Below are positions 17,669 through 25,994 of a stretch of DNA of 64,000 nucleotides, one piece after another. The notes below the pieces were generated by a model. It saw nothing but the letters and a program-made list of their open reading frames with translations, ran no database searches and had not been told where the DNA came from. Positions within the stretch are counted from its first letter, which is position 1. Every line of letters starts with the position of its first letter. Source of the DNA: Acidobacteriota bacterium (GTDB taxonomy: Bacteria; Acidobacteriota; Blastocatellia; Chloracidobacteriales; Chloracidobacteriaceae); contig JACQXX010000017.1 in assembly GCA_016208495.1 (NCBI GenBank), positions 38,587-102,586 of the forward strand, read 5' to 3'. The position numbers and the translations under genes were made by a program.

Positions 17669-18166
17669 ATGCTGAAAAAATTCTTGTTTGCGATCACATT
17701 CGTGCTGGCTACTTCATTTTCAACGCTGGCACAGGATCCGCCGGAGAACGAAGTGGTGGCCGGATATACCTATTTGCGCGGTGATGAGTTGAAGGCAAAC
17801 TTAAACGGTTTCAATTTTTCCTACACCCGGTATCTGAATGATAACTTTGGGGTTACTTCCGAAATTGGGGCTAACTTTGACTCCGGCATCAATACGTTCA
17901 CGTACTTGATCGGCCCGCAAATCGCGGCCAATCGGGGGGGAAGAGTGTCACCCTTTGCTCATATTTTGGTCGGAGGCGGGCGAGTGAGTATTGAAGACTT
18001 CGGATCCAGCAATGGGTTTGCCGTTGCTCTTGGCGGAGGGGTTGATGTAAAACTGAATGATAAAGTATCCATTCGACCTATTCAGATAGATTACCTTCCG
18101 ATCAGATTTAACGGAGGCACAATCCACAATGGCCGCGTCGGTGCCAGGATAAACTTCCGATTCTGA
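17669..18166 (+). CDS. Outer-membrane beta-barrel protein
   Basis: 165 aa. A Sec signal peptide (MLKKFLFAITFVLATSFSTLAQ) precedes alternating amphipathic strands (EVVAGYTYLRGD, FNFSYTRYLNDNFGVTSEIG, GFAVALGGGVDVKLND) and a C-terminal aromatic RINFRF, the hallmark of small eight-stranded OmpA/OmpX-like barrels. The ATG at 17669 is preceded by TTAGGAGAA; the longer in-frame start at 17639 lacks a ribosome site. It is divergent from the NhaR-like regulator and may be its target. It ends directly at a large inverted tandem repeat. Confidence 0.88.
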   Translation: MLKKFLFAITFVLATSFSTLAQDPPENEVVAGYTYLRGDELKANLNGFNFSYTRYLNDNFGVTSEIGANFDSGINTFTYLIGPQIAANRGGRVSPFAHILVGGGRVSIEDFGSSNGFAVALGGGVDVKLNDKVSIRPIQIDYLPIRFNGGTIHNGRVGARINFRF

Positions 18167-18424
18167 GGTGACAAAGTGACAAGGTGACATCTGACAAGGT
18201 GACAAGGTGACATCTGACAAGGTGACAAGGTGACATCTGACAAGGTGACATCTGACAAGATGACAAGGTGACATCTGACAAGGTGACAAGGTGACAAGGT
18301 GACATCTGACCAAATGACAACGTGACAGAATGATCTATTGTCACCTTGTCAGATGTCACCTTGTCATTCAGTCACCTTGTCATTTGTCACCCGGTCACCC
18401 TGTCATTCAGTCACCTTGTCACCT
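18167..18424. repeat. Large inverted array of GTGACAAG/GTGACATCT repeats between convergent stop codons
   Basis: The left arm (18167-18330) holds about fifteen GTGACAAG or GTGACATCT units; the right arm (18338-18424) carries their reverse complement (GTCACCTTGTCAGATGTCAC). The block fills the space between two convergent stop codons to within a few bases on each side and could fold into a very long hairpin in either transcript. The same unit occurs at 33252-33303. Confidence 0.85.
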
Positions 18425-18426
18425 CA

Positions 18427-19596
18427 TTACGCTTCGCGAATTTTCTTTAACGCATCTGAAAAGTCTTCAATCAGGTCTTCGGTTGCTTCCAGGCCGACCG
18501 AAAGGCGAATCAAGCCGTTGCTAATGCCAGCCTTTTGCCGATCTTCAGGTGATAGCCCTGAGTGAGATGTCTGGACAGGCCGGGTAATCAGTGATTCAAC
18601 CCCACCCAGACTCGGCGCTACGACAGGCAAAGTGACGTTTTTCAGAAACTGTTCTGCCGCCCGTTCTCCGCCTTTGAGTTCAAAACTCAACACACCGCCA
18701 TACCCTTTAAACAGCTCGCGTGCAATTTTATGATCTGGATGGTTTTCCAGCCCGGCATAATTCACTTTTTCAACTGCCGGATGTTCCTGGAGAAATTGTG
18801 CCAGTCGGAGTGTGCTCTGGTTTTGATATCGCACCCGCACCGCCAGGGTTTTCAGGCCACGATGGAGTAAAAATACAGCGTGGGGATCAAGACAGCCGCC
18901 CAGATGGTTGATTTTATGGGCAATAGTTCTCAGCAATGATCCTCGTCCAATAATAGCGCCGGCGACAATATCTGAATGCCCGTTAAGGTATTTGGTGCAA
19001 CTATGGAGCACCAGATCATAGCCGATTTCGATTGGGCGAAAATTGATTGGGCTGGCAAAGGTGCTGTCAATAATCGAAATCAATCCGTGAGCGCGAGCAA
19101 ATTCAACCACCCTCCGATGGTCAATAACCTGGAGCAATGGATTTGTCATGGCTTCGACGTAAATGGCGCGGGTATTTGGCTTGACCAGTGATTCCCATTC
19201 TTCCGGGGTGTTTGGCTGAATAAAATCGTAGGAAAGCCCAAATTCCGCAAAATCCTCAGTGACCAGATTATGCGTTCCGCCATACAGGCAGTTTTGCGCG
19301 AGCAGATGGCCGCCGGGTGAAAGCAGCGTCAAGAGCGTGGAAGAAATTGCTGCCATCCCGCTGGCTGTCACCAGCGCGGCTTCTCCATTTTCCAATGCGG
19401 CCAATTTGGCGTGAACCGCTGCGTGGTTGGGAGTGTTGTTGAGGCGGATGTATTTCAGATCGTGGTACGAACTCGTGCCTTCATATTCAAAGGTCGAGGA
19501 TTGGAAAATGGGCATGGCGACCGCACCTTCAATTTTGGGGTGCGGTTCTCCGGCGTGGATGAGTTTGGTTTCAATGTTTTTGTACGTTTTGGTCAT
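18427..19596 (-). CDS. Cys/Met metabolism PLP-dependent enzyme (cystathionine gamma-synthase/beta-lyase family)
   Basis: 389 aa, normal for the family. The PLP-binding Lys lies in LHSCTKYLNGHSDIVAG, the substrate region shows GMAAISSTLL and SLGGVESLITRPVQTSHS, and the Tyr in NCLYGGTHNL is where the family's active-site Tyr is expected. Cytoplasmic transsulfuration or methionine degradation is likely; synthase, beta-lyase and gamma-lyase cannot be separated by eye. The ATG at 19596 is chosen over 19725 because the extra 43 residues derive from the GGGCTTG tandem repeat and do not look like protein. It is convergent with the barrel gene. Confidence 0.92.
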   Translation of the reverse strand: MTKTYKNIETKLIHAGEPHPKIEGAVAMPIFQSSTFEYEGTSSYHDLKYIRLNNTPNHAAVHAKLAALENGEAALVTASGMAAISSTLLTLLSPGGHLLAQNCLYGGTHNLVTEDFAEFGLSYDFIQPNTPEEWESLVKPNTRAIYVEAMTNPLLQVIDHRRVVEFARAHGLISIIDSTFASPINFRPIEIGYDLVLHSCTKYLNGHSDIVAGAIIGRGSLLRTIAHKINHLGGCLDPHAVFLLHRGLKTLAVRVRYQNQSTLRLAQFLQEHPAVEKVNYAGLENHPDHKIARELFKGYGGVLSFELKGGERAAEQFLKNVTLPVVAPSLGGVESLITRPVQTSHSGLSPEDRQKAGISNGLIRLSVGLEATEDLIEDFSDALKKIREA

Positions 19597-19605
19597 GGTT
19601 GTCTC

Positions 19606-19784
19606 TCTTTTTAGGGCTGGAAAAACCAGGGCTGAAGACTCGCAAGCTCGGGGCTGAGGGCTTGGGGCTGAAAGAAAACCAGGGCTGAGGGCTTGGGGTA
19701 TGAACCCCGGTTTCTTCAGCCCCAAGCCCCAAGCCCTGGTTTTCTAGCCCCAAGCCCCGAGCCCTGAGCCCCAGGTCTTCCGCC
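19606..19784. repeat. GGGCTTGGGGCTGA-type inverted tandem repeat
   Basis: GGGCTGAGGGCTTGGGGCTG units on the left (to about 19698) are followed by their complement (CAGCCCCAAGCCCCAAGCCC) to 19772, with a short centre near 19705. It fills the whole spacer between two minus-strand genes and may form a strong hairpin. Confidence 0.75.
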
Positions 19785-20669
19785 CTACTCCTTATCCATC
19801 TTTGATTTCAGGGCTTTTTGAACATTGGCTGGCAGATTGGACAACAATTTGTACCCGGTGTCTTTTTCAATGGCGGCCACGGTGGTGCGAAATTCCTGCC
19901 AGTCGCGGGTTCTGACGTCTTCTTCGTTTGGCATGGAAATGGCGATCACGCGGGTGTTTTCAGTGATTCGGTTCAGGTCATTGCTTCCGTTTTTCAGAAC
20001 CACAATCACCTTCCAGGTTTTCTTGGGTACTGACACCTTCCCGTTGGCGATTTTTTCTTTTTCGCCGCTTCCGCCGCAGATGATATACAACTCATTTCCG
20101 TCTTCGACGAGCCGGCGAGAGTATTTTTCCAGATTGGCCCAGGGGCCCTGATTATTTCCGCCAGCTTGAGGGATGATATTGGTCATCACAAACACGGCTT
20201 CGTTGTCTTTTTCGGTTTTGTCCCGGTCGGCTGACGGGCACATATGGCCCCGATCATAGCCACTGTTGGTGTAATCCTGCGGAGTCACTTTGTACCATCC
20301 CGCCGGAAGCTCTGGATCAGCTTTAAACTGGCTGCGTTCAACATCGCCTAAATCGTTTTTGTCCAGATGCCAGGAAACCCAGTTTGGAATTCCTTTATCG
20401 CGGTTATAGCTCATCGCAAATTGTTTGCGTTCGCTCAAGAAGTTCGCCGGGCTGGAAGTATCCGGTTTGGCATTGCTTGGGTTCCCAAGCGCCAGGTTTG
20501 AATTGGCGCCAGCTTTGGTGTTTCCACCTGAAGTGTCAGTCGAAGACTCTTTCTCCGTGCCGCCTTTTTTGTTGTCTGAAGGGGGTTCTGGTGGGAGGCA
20601 GGCGGTTAATCCAAGTGACAGGCTCAGTACAACAGCCATCAATCCAAGCTTAAAAACAGACTTTGGCAT
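19785..20669 (-). CDS. Exported DNA/RNA non-specific endonuclease (NUC1 family), lipoprotein
   Basis: 294 aa. Lipoprotein signal LSLSLGLTAC puts the lipidated Cys at residue 24. A low-complexity Ser/Gly/Asn linker (about 30-75) leads to the nuclease domain with GYDRGHMCPSADR (general-base His142) and the metal-binding TNIIPQAGGNNQGPWANLE. These are the conserved beta-beta-alpha-Me residues of the Serratia-type nuclease family. A membrane-tethered location suggests degradation of external nucleic acid for nutrient or defence. The ATG at 20669 is preferred to 20762, since only it places the signal peptide at the N-terminus. Confidence 0.92.
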   Translation of the reverse strand: MPKSVFKLGLMAVVLSLSLGLTACLPPEPPSDNKKGGTEKESSTDTSGGNTKAGANSNLALGNPSNAKPDTSSPANFLSERKQFAMSYNRDKGIPNWVSWHLDKNDLGDVERSQFKADPELPAGWYKVTPQDYTNSGYDRGHMCPSADRDKTEKDNEAVFVMTNIIPQAGGNNQGPWANLEKYSRRLVEDGNELYIICGGSGEKEKIANGKVSVPKKTWKVIVVLKNGSNDLNRITENTRVIAISMPNEEDVRTRDWQEFRTTVAAIEKDTGYKLLSNLPANVQKALKSKMDKE

Positions 20670-21104
20670 AAGTGATTTCTCGATCCTGGTTGAAAAAGAG
20701 GATTTGCAGCCAGTTGGGCAGAAATGACACGGATGAGGCTGCACAGGGAATTGATTCTTCACACTCTAGCGCAAAGCACGGGTTGAGTCCAAAAATCAAA
20801 GCACTCGCCTCCATGAGATTTGTTCCCAGTTCGTTCTTTTGGTCCTTGATGTCCCTTAAGTCCTTTTCAAACAACCAGGCGAAGTACCTGTAACTTGTTG
20901 GGAAAATTGTATTTTTTTGAACCCTGAACCCTGAACCCTGAGCCCTGATTGGCTTTCACCGGTCAACTTTATCGCGGTTTTCAATGATTTTTTGGACTGA
21001 ATTGGTTTAGAGTTGGGTTAACTTGCCTATACATCGCACTGCACGTCAACCGACCTGTTTTACTCCAAAAACCAAAATCAGAAACTCAGTTGGAACCCCG
21101 ATTT
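20670..21104. other. Divergent spacer with GAACCCT tandem repeat
   Basis: Contains TGAACCCTGAACCCTGAGC (about 20920-20946) and a TCCTTGATGTCCCTTAAGTCC motif near 20843 that echoes the TCCGTTATG repeat of element G. Promoters for the nuclease and subtilase genes should lie here; none is clear. Confidence 0.5.
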
Positions 21105-24100
21105 ATGTCACCTAAGAACCAAAATCCACGCCAAACACAAACAGATAAACTTCATAAAATAAAGATTTTTCAGCGCGTACGCACCAAATCCCGATTTTTT
21201 CTCTTTCTATTGACGAGCTGTCTCTTGCTTGCTGGAGTTCAATATCGAAACGAAGCCGCACTCCAGGCCGCAACTGGCCCCCAGGCCCGATTCGCTTCAA
21301 CAAGTGCTCAAAAGAACCAGCCGACCCAAAAGATCCCAACTGCCAGCCAGGAGAGTCCGATTGCTGAATCAGCCTTACAGCAGATGCAGTGGTTGATTGA
21401 GGCCAAGGCAAAACGAACACCAGTTCAACGGAAAATTGATTCAAATTTGCTGTTTTTGCTTGAAACGAGTCAGGGAACGAATCAAACCCGGATTCCAAAT
21501 CAGATGCTGAAACCAGCGGTTCAAACTGGCACGGATGGCCGGGTTGAAGTGGAAATCTGTAGCGAACTCTCTGACACCGTGCTGCAGACAATTACGGCTG
21601 CTGGCGGACAGATCAGCTATAAATCTCCCAAATACAGAACGATCCAGGCCAGACTTCCGCTTGCCTCTTTGGAAAAGATTGCTGCATTCCCGGAAGTGTA
21701 TTTTATCCAGCCCCGGCAGGAAGCTTTCACCCGGCGGGCACAATCTCCAAAATCCAGCCAGATTCAAATCCAACCGGAAACTGATGATAGTTTTGAAGCT
21801 CGATCCAAAAGAGTTCAGTCATTTTTAACCAGTGCGATTCCACAACTCGTCCAAACCCAGAACGGAGCGCTTCGTCAGCCATCGAAGGTCAACACCACCG
21901 AAGCCGATGTTGCCCATCGTGCCAGACTGGCCCGAACGACCTTTAACGCTGATGGAACGGGAATCAAAGTTGGCGTGTTGTCAGACAGCGCCAGTTTTGC
22001 CCAGTTGCGGAGCCTCCAGCGAACTGGCGATCTGCCCGCCAATGTGACCATTTTGCCGGGCCAGGAAGGCGAAGGGTCAGACGAAGGTCTGGCGATGCTT
22101 GAAATCATCCACGACATTGTTCCTGGAGCACAGCTTTTCTTCGCCACGGCCTTTAACGGAATCACCAGTTTTGGCGATAACATCCGGGCGTTGCGGGATG
22201 CCGGCTGTGACATCATTGTGGATGACGTGGGGTATTTTGCCGAAACCGTTTTTCAGGATGGTCAGGCGCCAAATGTCATTTCACGGACGAATGGCGGTGT
22301 TCCACTCCAGGCAGTGATTGATGTGTCGCGAGACGGCGCACTGTATTTTTCATCGGCTGGAAACTCAGGGAATAAAAATGATGGCACGTCGGGGGCCTGG
22401 GAAGGTGACTTTGTGGACGGCGGCCCCATTGGGCGACCAATCCAGGGGGCTGGTTCGCTGCATGCCTTTGCCCCAGGGAAAAACTTTAATGTCATCACCG
22501 AATTGTCTGGCGGAAGCCGTGACTTTTTCACGCTCAACTGGTCAGACCCGATGGGCGGGTCCGCCAACGACTATGACTTTTTCCTGTTGGATGCCACAGG
22601 ACGAAATATTCTTGGTTTTTCCACCAACCCTCAGGATGGCAGCCCAGGAAGCGACCCTTTTGAAATTATTCCGTTTAATGGCGGTTCAACCGTGAATACC
22701 GGAATCCGGCTGGTGGTGGTGAAGCGTCCAGGGGCGGCTGTCCGGGCTCTCCATATCAGTACCAATCGCGGAGAACTTGAAATCAGCACTTCCGGTCAGA
22801 TTTATGGTCACGCCTGTGCCGGTGAGGCGTATGGTGTCGCCGCCGTGAATGTCGCCACGGCACAGGGCGGTATCTTTCGCGGAGGCCCTGCCAATCCGGT
22901 TGAGACCTTCAGTACCGATGGGCTCCGGCGGTTGTTTTTTGATGAAGCCAGTAACCCCTTGACCCCAGGAAATCTTCTGTTTGCAACCAATGGCGGCGTC
23001 AATCGCCAAAAGCCGGATATTGCCGCAGCAGACGGAGTCAGTACCGCAACAGATGGATTTAATCCATTTTTTGGTACTTCAGCGGCGGCCCCGCACGCGG
23101 CGGCGATTGCAGCGTTGATTCAATCAGCAGACAGGTCGCTCAAGCCAACTGATATCCGAACCATTTTGCAAACTTCGGCACTCGACATCGAGGAACCTGG
23201 GCCGCGTCCCGGAACTGGCGTTGATCGGGATTCAGGGTTTGGATTGATTGACGCCTTTGTCGCACTGGCGCAGGTCAAAAAACAGGCAGTTATTCAATTA
23301 AAAAATGTGACCTTCCGCGAAGCTGCCGGCGGGAATGGAAACGGGTTTGTGGAACCCGGTGAATCGGGTGAACTCCTGGTGACGGTTGAAAATGTCGGTG
23401 GCGGTCCGGCAACGGAGGTGATGTCTTCGTTTTCGCTGGCGAGTCCTGTTCCAGGCGTGACCTTAAATGGAGGCAGTGCTATCAGTTATGGAACCGTGGC
23501 CCCATTTGAACAAAAAACGGCAACCGTGCCGGTGATTGTGACCCTGTCGCCAACTGCACCTTGCGGCGCCAATCTGGGAATCAATATTTCTGCTTCGTTT
23601 GCTGGAGGTCCCTCGCCCAGCACCGACACCATTTCACTCCAAACTGGATTTGTGGTTGCCATTGACGGAACGCTTGGAAGTCCAATGTCTTCAAGCTTAT
23701 TTACCAGCACGACCGGGATTCAGGTGAAAAAACGATTGGCCAGGTCTGGGACTGAATTTTCGACCTGTGAAACGCCGAAACGCGGGCAGCTTTTTGATGA
23801 TGAAAAGGGGCAACGAAAATTTGATGCCTACACGCTCAAAAACCCAACCAGCAGCCCGATCTGTGTAACCGTTGCGTTTTCAAGCACCTGCGGGAGTTCC
23901 GACTTGTTCTCAGCCGCTTATGCTCCGGCGTACAACCCGAAAAAAGCAATTTCAAATTATCTTGGAGATGCAACGTTAAGTTCCCCGAGTCAGTCAGCGG
24001 AGCAGACCTATTCATTTATGGTTCCAGCTAACTCTGATTTTGTCATTCTGGCGGTCGCGGTGAACCGGGTCGGAGACAATGACGGAACAGGCTGTCCGTA

Positions 24101-24140
24101 CAAAATCCGGATTTTGGGCGTTGGATGTGGGGCACAATAA
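21105..24140 (+). CDS. Subtilase-like (S8) exported protein with Glu at the catalytic His position
   Basis: 1011 aa. An N-terminal signal anchor (FFLFLLTSCLLLAG) is followed by a propeptide-like region and an S8 domain with Asp294 (VGVLSDS), the oxyanion Asn420 (SSAGNSGN) and Ser659 (FGTSAAAPHAAA). Where subtilisins have HGT, this protein has DEGLAML with Glu327, so the triad would be Asp-Glu-Ser, reminiscent of sedolisins, or the enzyme may be inactive. An Ig-like repeat region (about 730-860) and a Cys-containing C-terminal domain follow. The ATG at 21105 is preferred over TTG at 21090. It is probably exported or surface-bound. Confidence 0.88.
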   Translation: MSPKNQNPRQTQTDKLHKIKIFQRVRTKSRFFLFLLTSCLLLAGVQYRNEAALQAATGPQARFASTSAQKNQPTQKIPTASQESPIAESALQQMQWLIEAKAKRTPVQRKIDSNLLFLLETSQGTNQTRIPNQMLKPAVQTGTDGRVEVEICSELSDTVLQTITAAGGQISYKSPKYRTIQARLPLASLEKIAAFPEVYFIQPRQEAFTRRAQSPKSSQIQIQPETDDSFEARSKRVQSFLTSAIPQLVQTQNGALRQPSKVNTTEADVAHRARLARTTFNADGTGIKVGVLSDSASFAQLRSLQRTGDLPANVTILPGQEGEGSDEGLAMLEIIHDIVPGAQLFFATAFNGITSFGDNIRALRDAGCDIIVDDVGYFAETVFQDGQAPNVISRTNGGVPLQAVIDVSRDGALYFSSAGNSGNKNDGTSGAWEGDFVDGGPIGRPIQGAGSLHAFAPGKNFNVITELSGGSRDFFTLNWSDPMGGSANDYDFFLLDATGRNILGFSTNPQDGSPGSDPFEIIPFNGGSTVNTGIRLVVVKRPGAAVRALHISTNRGELEISTSGQIYGHACAGEAYGVAAVNVATAQGGIFRGGPANPVETFSTDGLRRLFFDEASNPLTPGNLLFATNGGVNRQKPDIAAADGVSTATDGFNPFFGTSAAAPHAAAIAALIQSADRSLKPTDIRTILQTSALDIEEPGPRPGTGVDRDSGFGLIDAFVALAQVKKQAVIQLKNVTFREAAGGNGNGFVEPGESGELLVTVENVGGGPATEVMSSFSLASPVPGVTLNGGSAISYGTVAPFEQKTATVPVIVTLSPTAPCGANLGINISASFAGGPSPSTDTISLQTGFVVAIDGTLGSPMSSSLFTSTTGIQVKKRLARSGTEFSTCETPKRGQLFDDEKGQRKFDAYTLKNPTSSPICVTVAFSSTCGSSDLFSAAYAPAYNPKKAISNYLGDATLSSPSQSAEQTYSFMVPANSDFVILAVAVNRVGDNDGTGCPYKIRILGVGCGAQ

Positions 24141-24282
24141 TTAGTGCAACATCTTGTTTCAGAGGAGGATACAACGGGTACAGAATAATACTTGTTAATG
24201 AAAAGGAAAGAACACTCTGTTGGCTTCAGCAAAGTCGTCATTGAGAACATTTCAATAGACGTAAATTTGATTGGAGGTCAAT

Positions 24283-24768
24283 ATGAGCCAATACATTTGG
24301 TTATCACTCGTGGCAGGGTTCCTTCTGATTCCTGTCTCCTGGTTTTCACTTCAGGAAAATACGCCTTCATTTCTGTCACCCGGTCCGATGGTGCTGGTGA
24401 TCCCGTTATTTCTCGAAATACCACGATATATCATCGTGCTTATTCCCACCGTTTTGTTTTGGCTATGGAGTTTTCATTTATTGAAAGGGGAAATACAAAC
24501 CCCGTTTCGCTCACTCGTTCTTTGTATTCTCCTGATAGTGTTGAGTGGAATAGATCTGCTCTATTGCTGGCCCTATGGTGTGGCATATCAAGGGTTTCAT
24601 CACACGCTTTGGATGTGCCTTTTGAATGTATTTTTTGGGTTAATGCTCATCCTGATGGCATGCATTCAGAGTGTTAAACCTTCATTTGGCTTAAACCTGG
24701 CTTTTCACTTTTGGATTTTTCTTTGGCTGGGTTGGTGTGCCTTTCCTTATCTGGGTGAAAGTCCATAG
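24283..24768 (+). CDS. Polytopic membrane protein of unknown function
   Basis: 161 aa with about five hydrophobic helices (from SQYIWLSLVAGFLL to FHFWIFLWLGWCAF) and short polar loops, so an integral inner-membrane protein. No family is recognised. The ATG at 24283 has a strong TTGGAGGT site eight bases upstream; the in-frame TTG at 24271 lacks one. It lies 12 bp before the next gene and forms the first of three co-directional envelope genes. Confidence 0.8.
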   Translation: MSQYIWLSLVAGFLLIPVSWFSLQENTPSFLSPGPMVLVIPLFLEIPRYIIVLIPTVLFWLWSFHLLKGEIQTPFRSLVLCILLIVLSGIDLLYCWPYGVAYQGFHHTLWMCLLNVFFGLMLILMACIQSVKPSFGLNLAFHFWIFLWLGWCAFPYLGESP

Positions 24769-24780
24769 GAGAGATGTTGT

Positions 24781-25461
24781 ATGAGGAACCTGTTTTTTCG
24801 AACGGTTTTGTGTTTCGGGTTTTGTATCGTCCAGTTGATTCCAGCCACAGCTAAAGGAAGGGAATATCTGGTGAATTTCCCGTTTGCGGTTCTGGATGGC
24901 AGTGGTGAATTGATTCAAACTCAAAAAAATACTCACCAGCCAAAACTGGATCTTTCAAAATTGATTTCCATCAAGTTAATTCCACCAGTCCAACCTTGTT
25001 CAATAAACAGTGCCTGCGCCGTAAAGGTTCAAATTCAGAATATCTCCGGAAAATTACTTGAAATCAATGACCCGGAAGTAACCCTTTTTTTGGATTTAGG
25101 CAGTGTGGACCAGCTTGATCAAAATGGAAATTTGCCTCCGGGAATGTGTTTGGCGCCAGTTGATTTAGGGACTGGAGAAACTATTGGACCCGCCGTAGAA
25201 CAAACACCCCTGGTTTTGCGAAAAAACGAAAAAAAACAAATCGAAATGGATCTCTCACGGTTAGCCTGGAACTCTACTTACCACAGAACTAAATGGCCAA
25301 ATAAACAATTTGGCGAGCTGGTTTCGACCGGAAAACACACACTTCAATTTGTTATCAGTAAATCGATTCACGACCCAATAGACAAAGATGGTCAAGTAAC
25401 CTACTGGCTGGAAAAAACAAGGGTGTCCTCAAACCAAATTTCCCTGACCGTGACTGAATAA
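24781..25461 (+). CDS. Exported protein of unknown function
   Basis: 226 aa with a Sec signal peptide (FFRTVLCFGFCIVQLIPATA). The mature part is beta-rich with two or three Cys (PCSINSACAVKVQIQN, PPGMCLAP) and resembles an immunoglobulin-like fold, but no family is recognised. AGGAGAG lies upstream of the ATG. The tight spacing to the preceding membrane protein and the following lipoprotein suggests one operon with a shared envelope function. Confidence 0.78.
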   Translation: MRNLFFRTVLCFGFCIVQLIPATAKGREYLVNFPFAVLDGSGELIQTQKNTHQPKLDLSKLISIKLIPPVQPCSINSACAVKVQIQNISGKLLEINDPEVTLFLDLGSVDQLDQNGNLPPGMCLAPVDLGTGETIGPAVEQTPLVLRKNEKKQIEMDLSRLAWNSTYHRTKWPNKQFGELVSTGKHTLQFVISKSIHDPIDKDGQVTYWLEKTRVSSNQISLTVTE

Positions 25462-25499
25462 TTTCTGGTAATGAAGCCCTGAACCGTGAAGGAGTGACC

Positions 25500-25949
25500 A
25501 TGAAGACAAGATCTTTATTTTTGGTGATGTTTGGCCTGTATGTTGGGGCTTGCCAGTCAAATCCAGTTCCTCAAAAACCATCGCTTGAAACCAAACCAGT
25601 TCCTGAAAAGGCGAATTTGGTTACACCGCATCAGCCAAAGCTCACCCGAAAAACGGTTGTTCATCTTGTGCGACCACACGATAGAGCCTTCATCATGATT
25701 GAAGATAAACAGTATGGTTTTGCCCCGAACGAGTTGTGCCAGGCACTCTGGGAGCACAAACAAAAGTGCCCTGATACCTACTATGAGTTTGAATCAGATA
25801 TGAAACTTGATGCTTCCCTTGAACAGCAGATCCGGAATGCGTTTCGATGTGCTGGCGTTCGGGTTTGGCGGTTTTGGTTACCAGTTGGAGCTATTCCTGG
25901 TGGCCTTGAGGAACGTAAAGATGGGAAATTCGATTTTGGGCCAAGCTGA
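25500..25949 (+). CDS. Small lipoprotein of unknown function
   Basis: 149 aa. The signal sequence SLFLVMFGLYVGAC places the lipidated Cys near residue 18, followed by a Pro/Lys-rich linker (SNPVPQKPSLETKPVPEK). The rest is a small alpha/beta domain with two further Cys (NELCQALW, AFRCAGVRVW). GAAGGAG lies five bases before the ATG at 25500; the track-style GTG six bases upstream would put the ribosome site inside the gene. Function unknown; third gene of the envelope trio. Confidence 0.75.
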   Translation: MKTRSLFLVMFGLYVGACQSNPVPQKPSLETKPVPEKANLVTPHQPKLTRKTVVHLVRPHDRAFIMIEDKQYGFAPNELCQALWEHKQKCPDTYYEFESDMKLDASLEQQIRNAFRCAGVRVWRFWLPVGAIPGGLEERKDGKFDFGPS

Positions 25950-25994
25950 AAAAACTGCGGAGTGCGGTGTCAAGCCACCGCACTCCACACAGGG

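Noticed and set aside
18167..18424. CRISPR array
   Set aside because: The repeats are short (8-9 bp), contiguous without unique spacers, and inverted across the centre.
19597..19725. N-terminal extension of the Cys/Met PLP enzyme
   Set aside because: The extension translates the GGGCTTG tandem repeat, and the family begins at the ATG at 19596.
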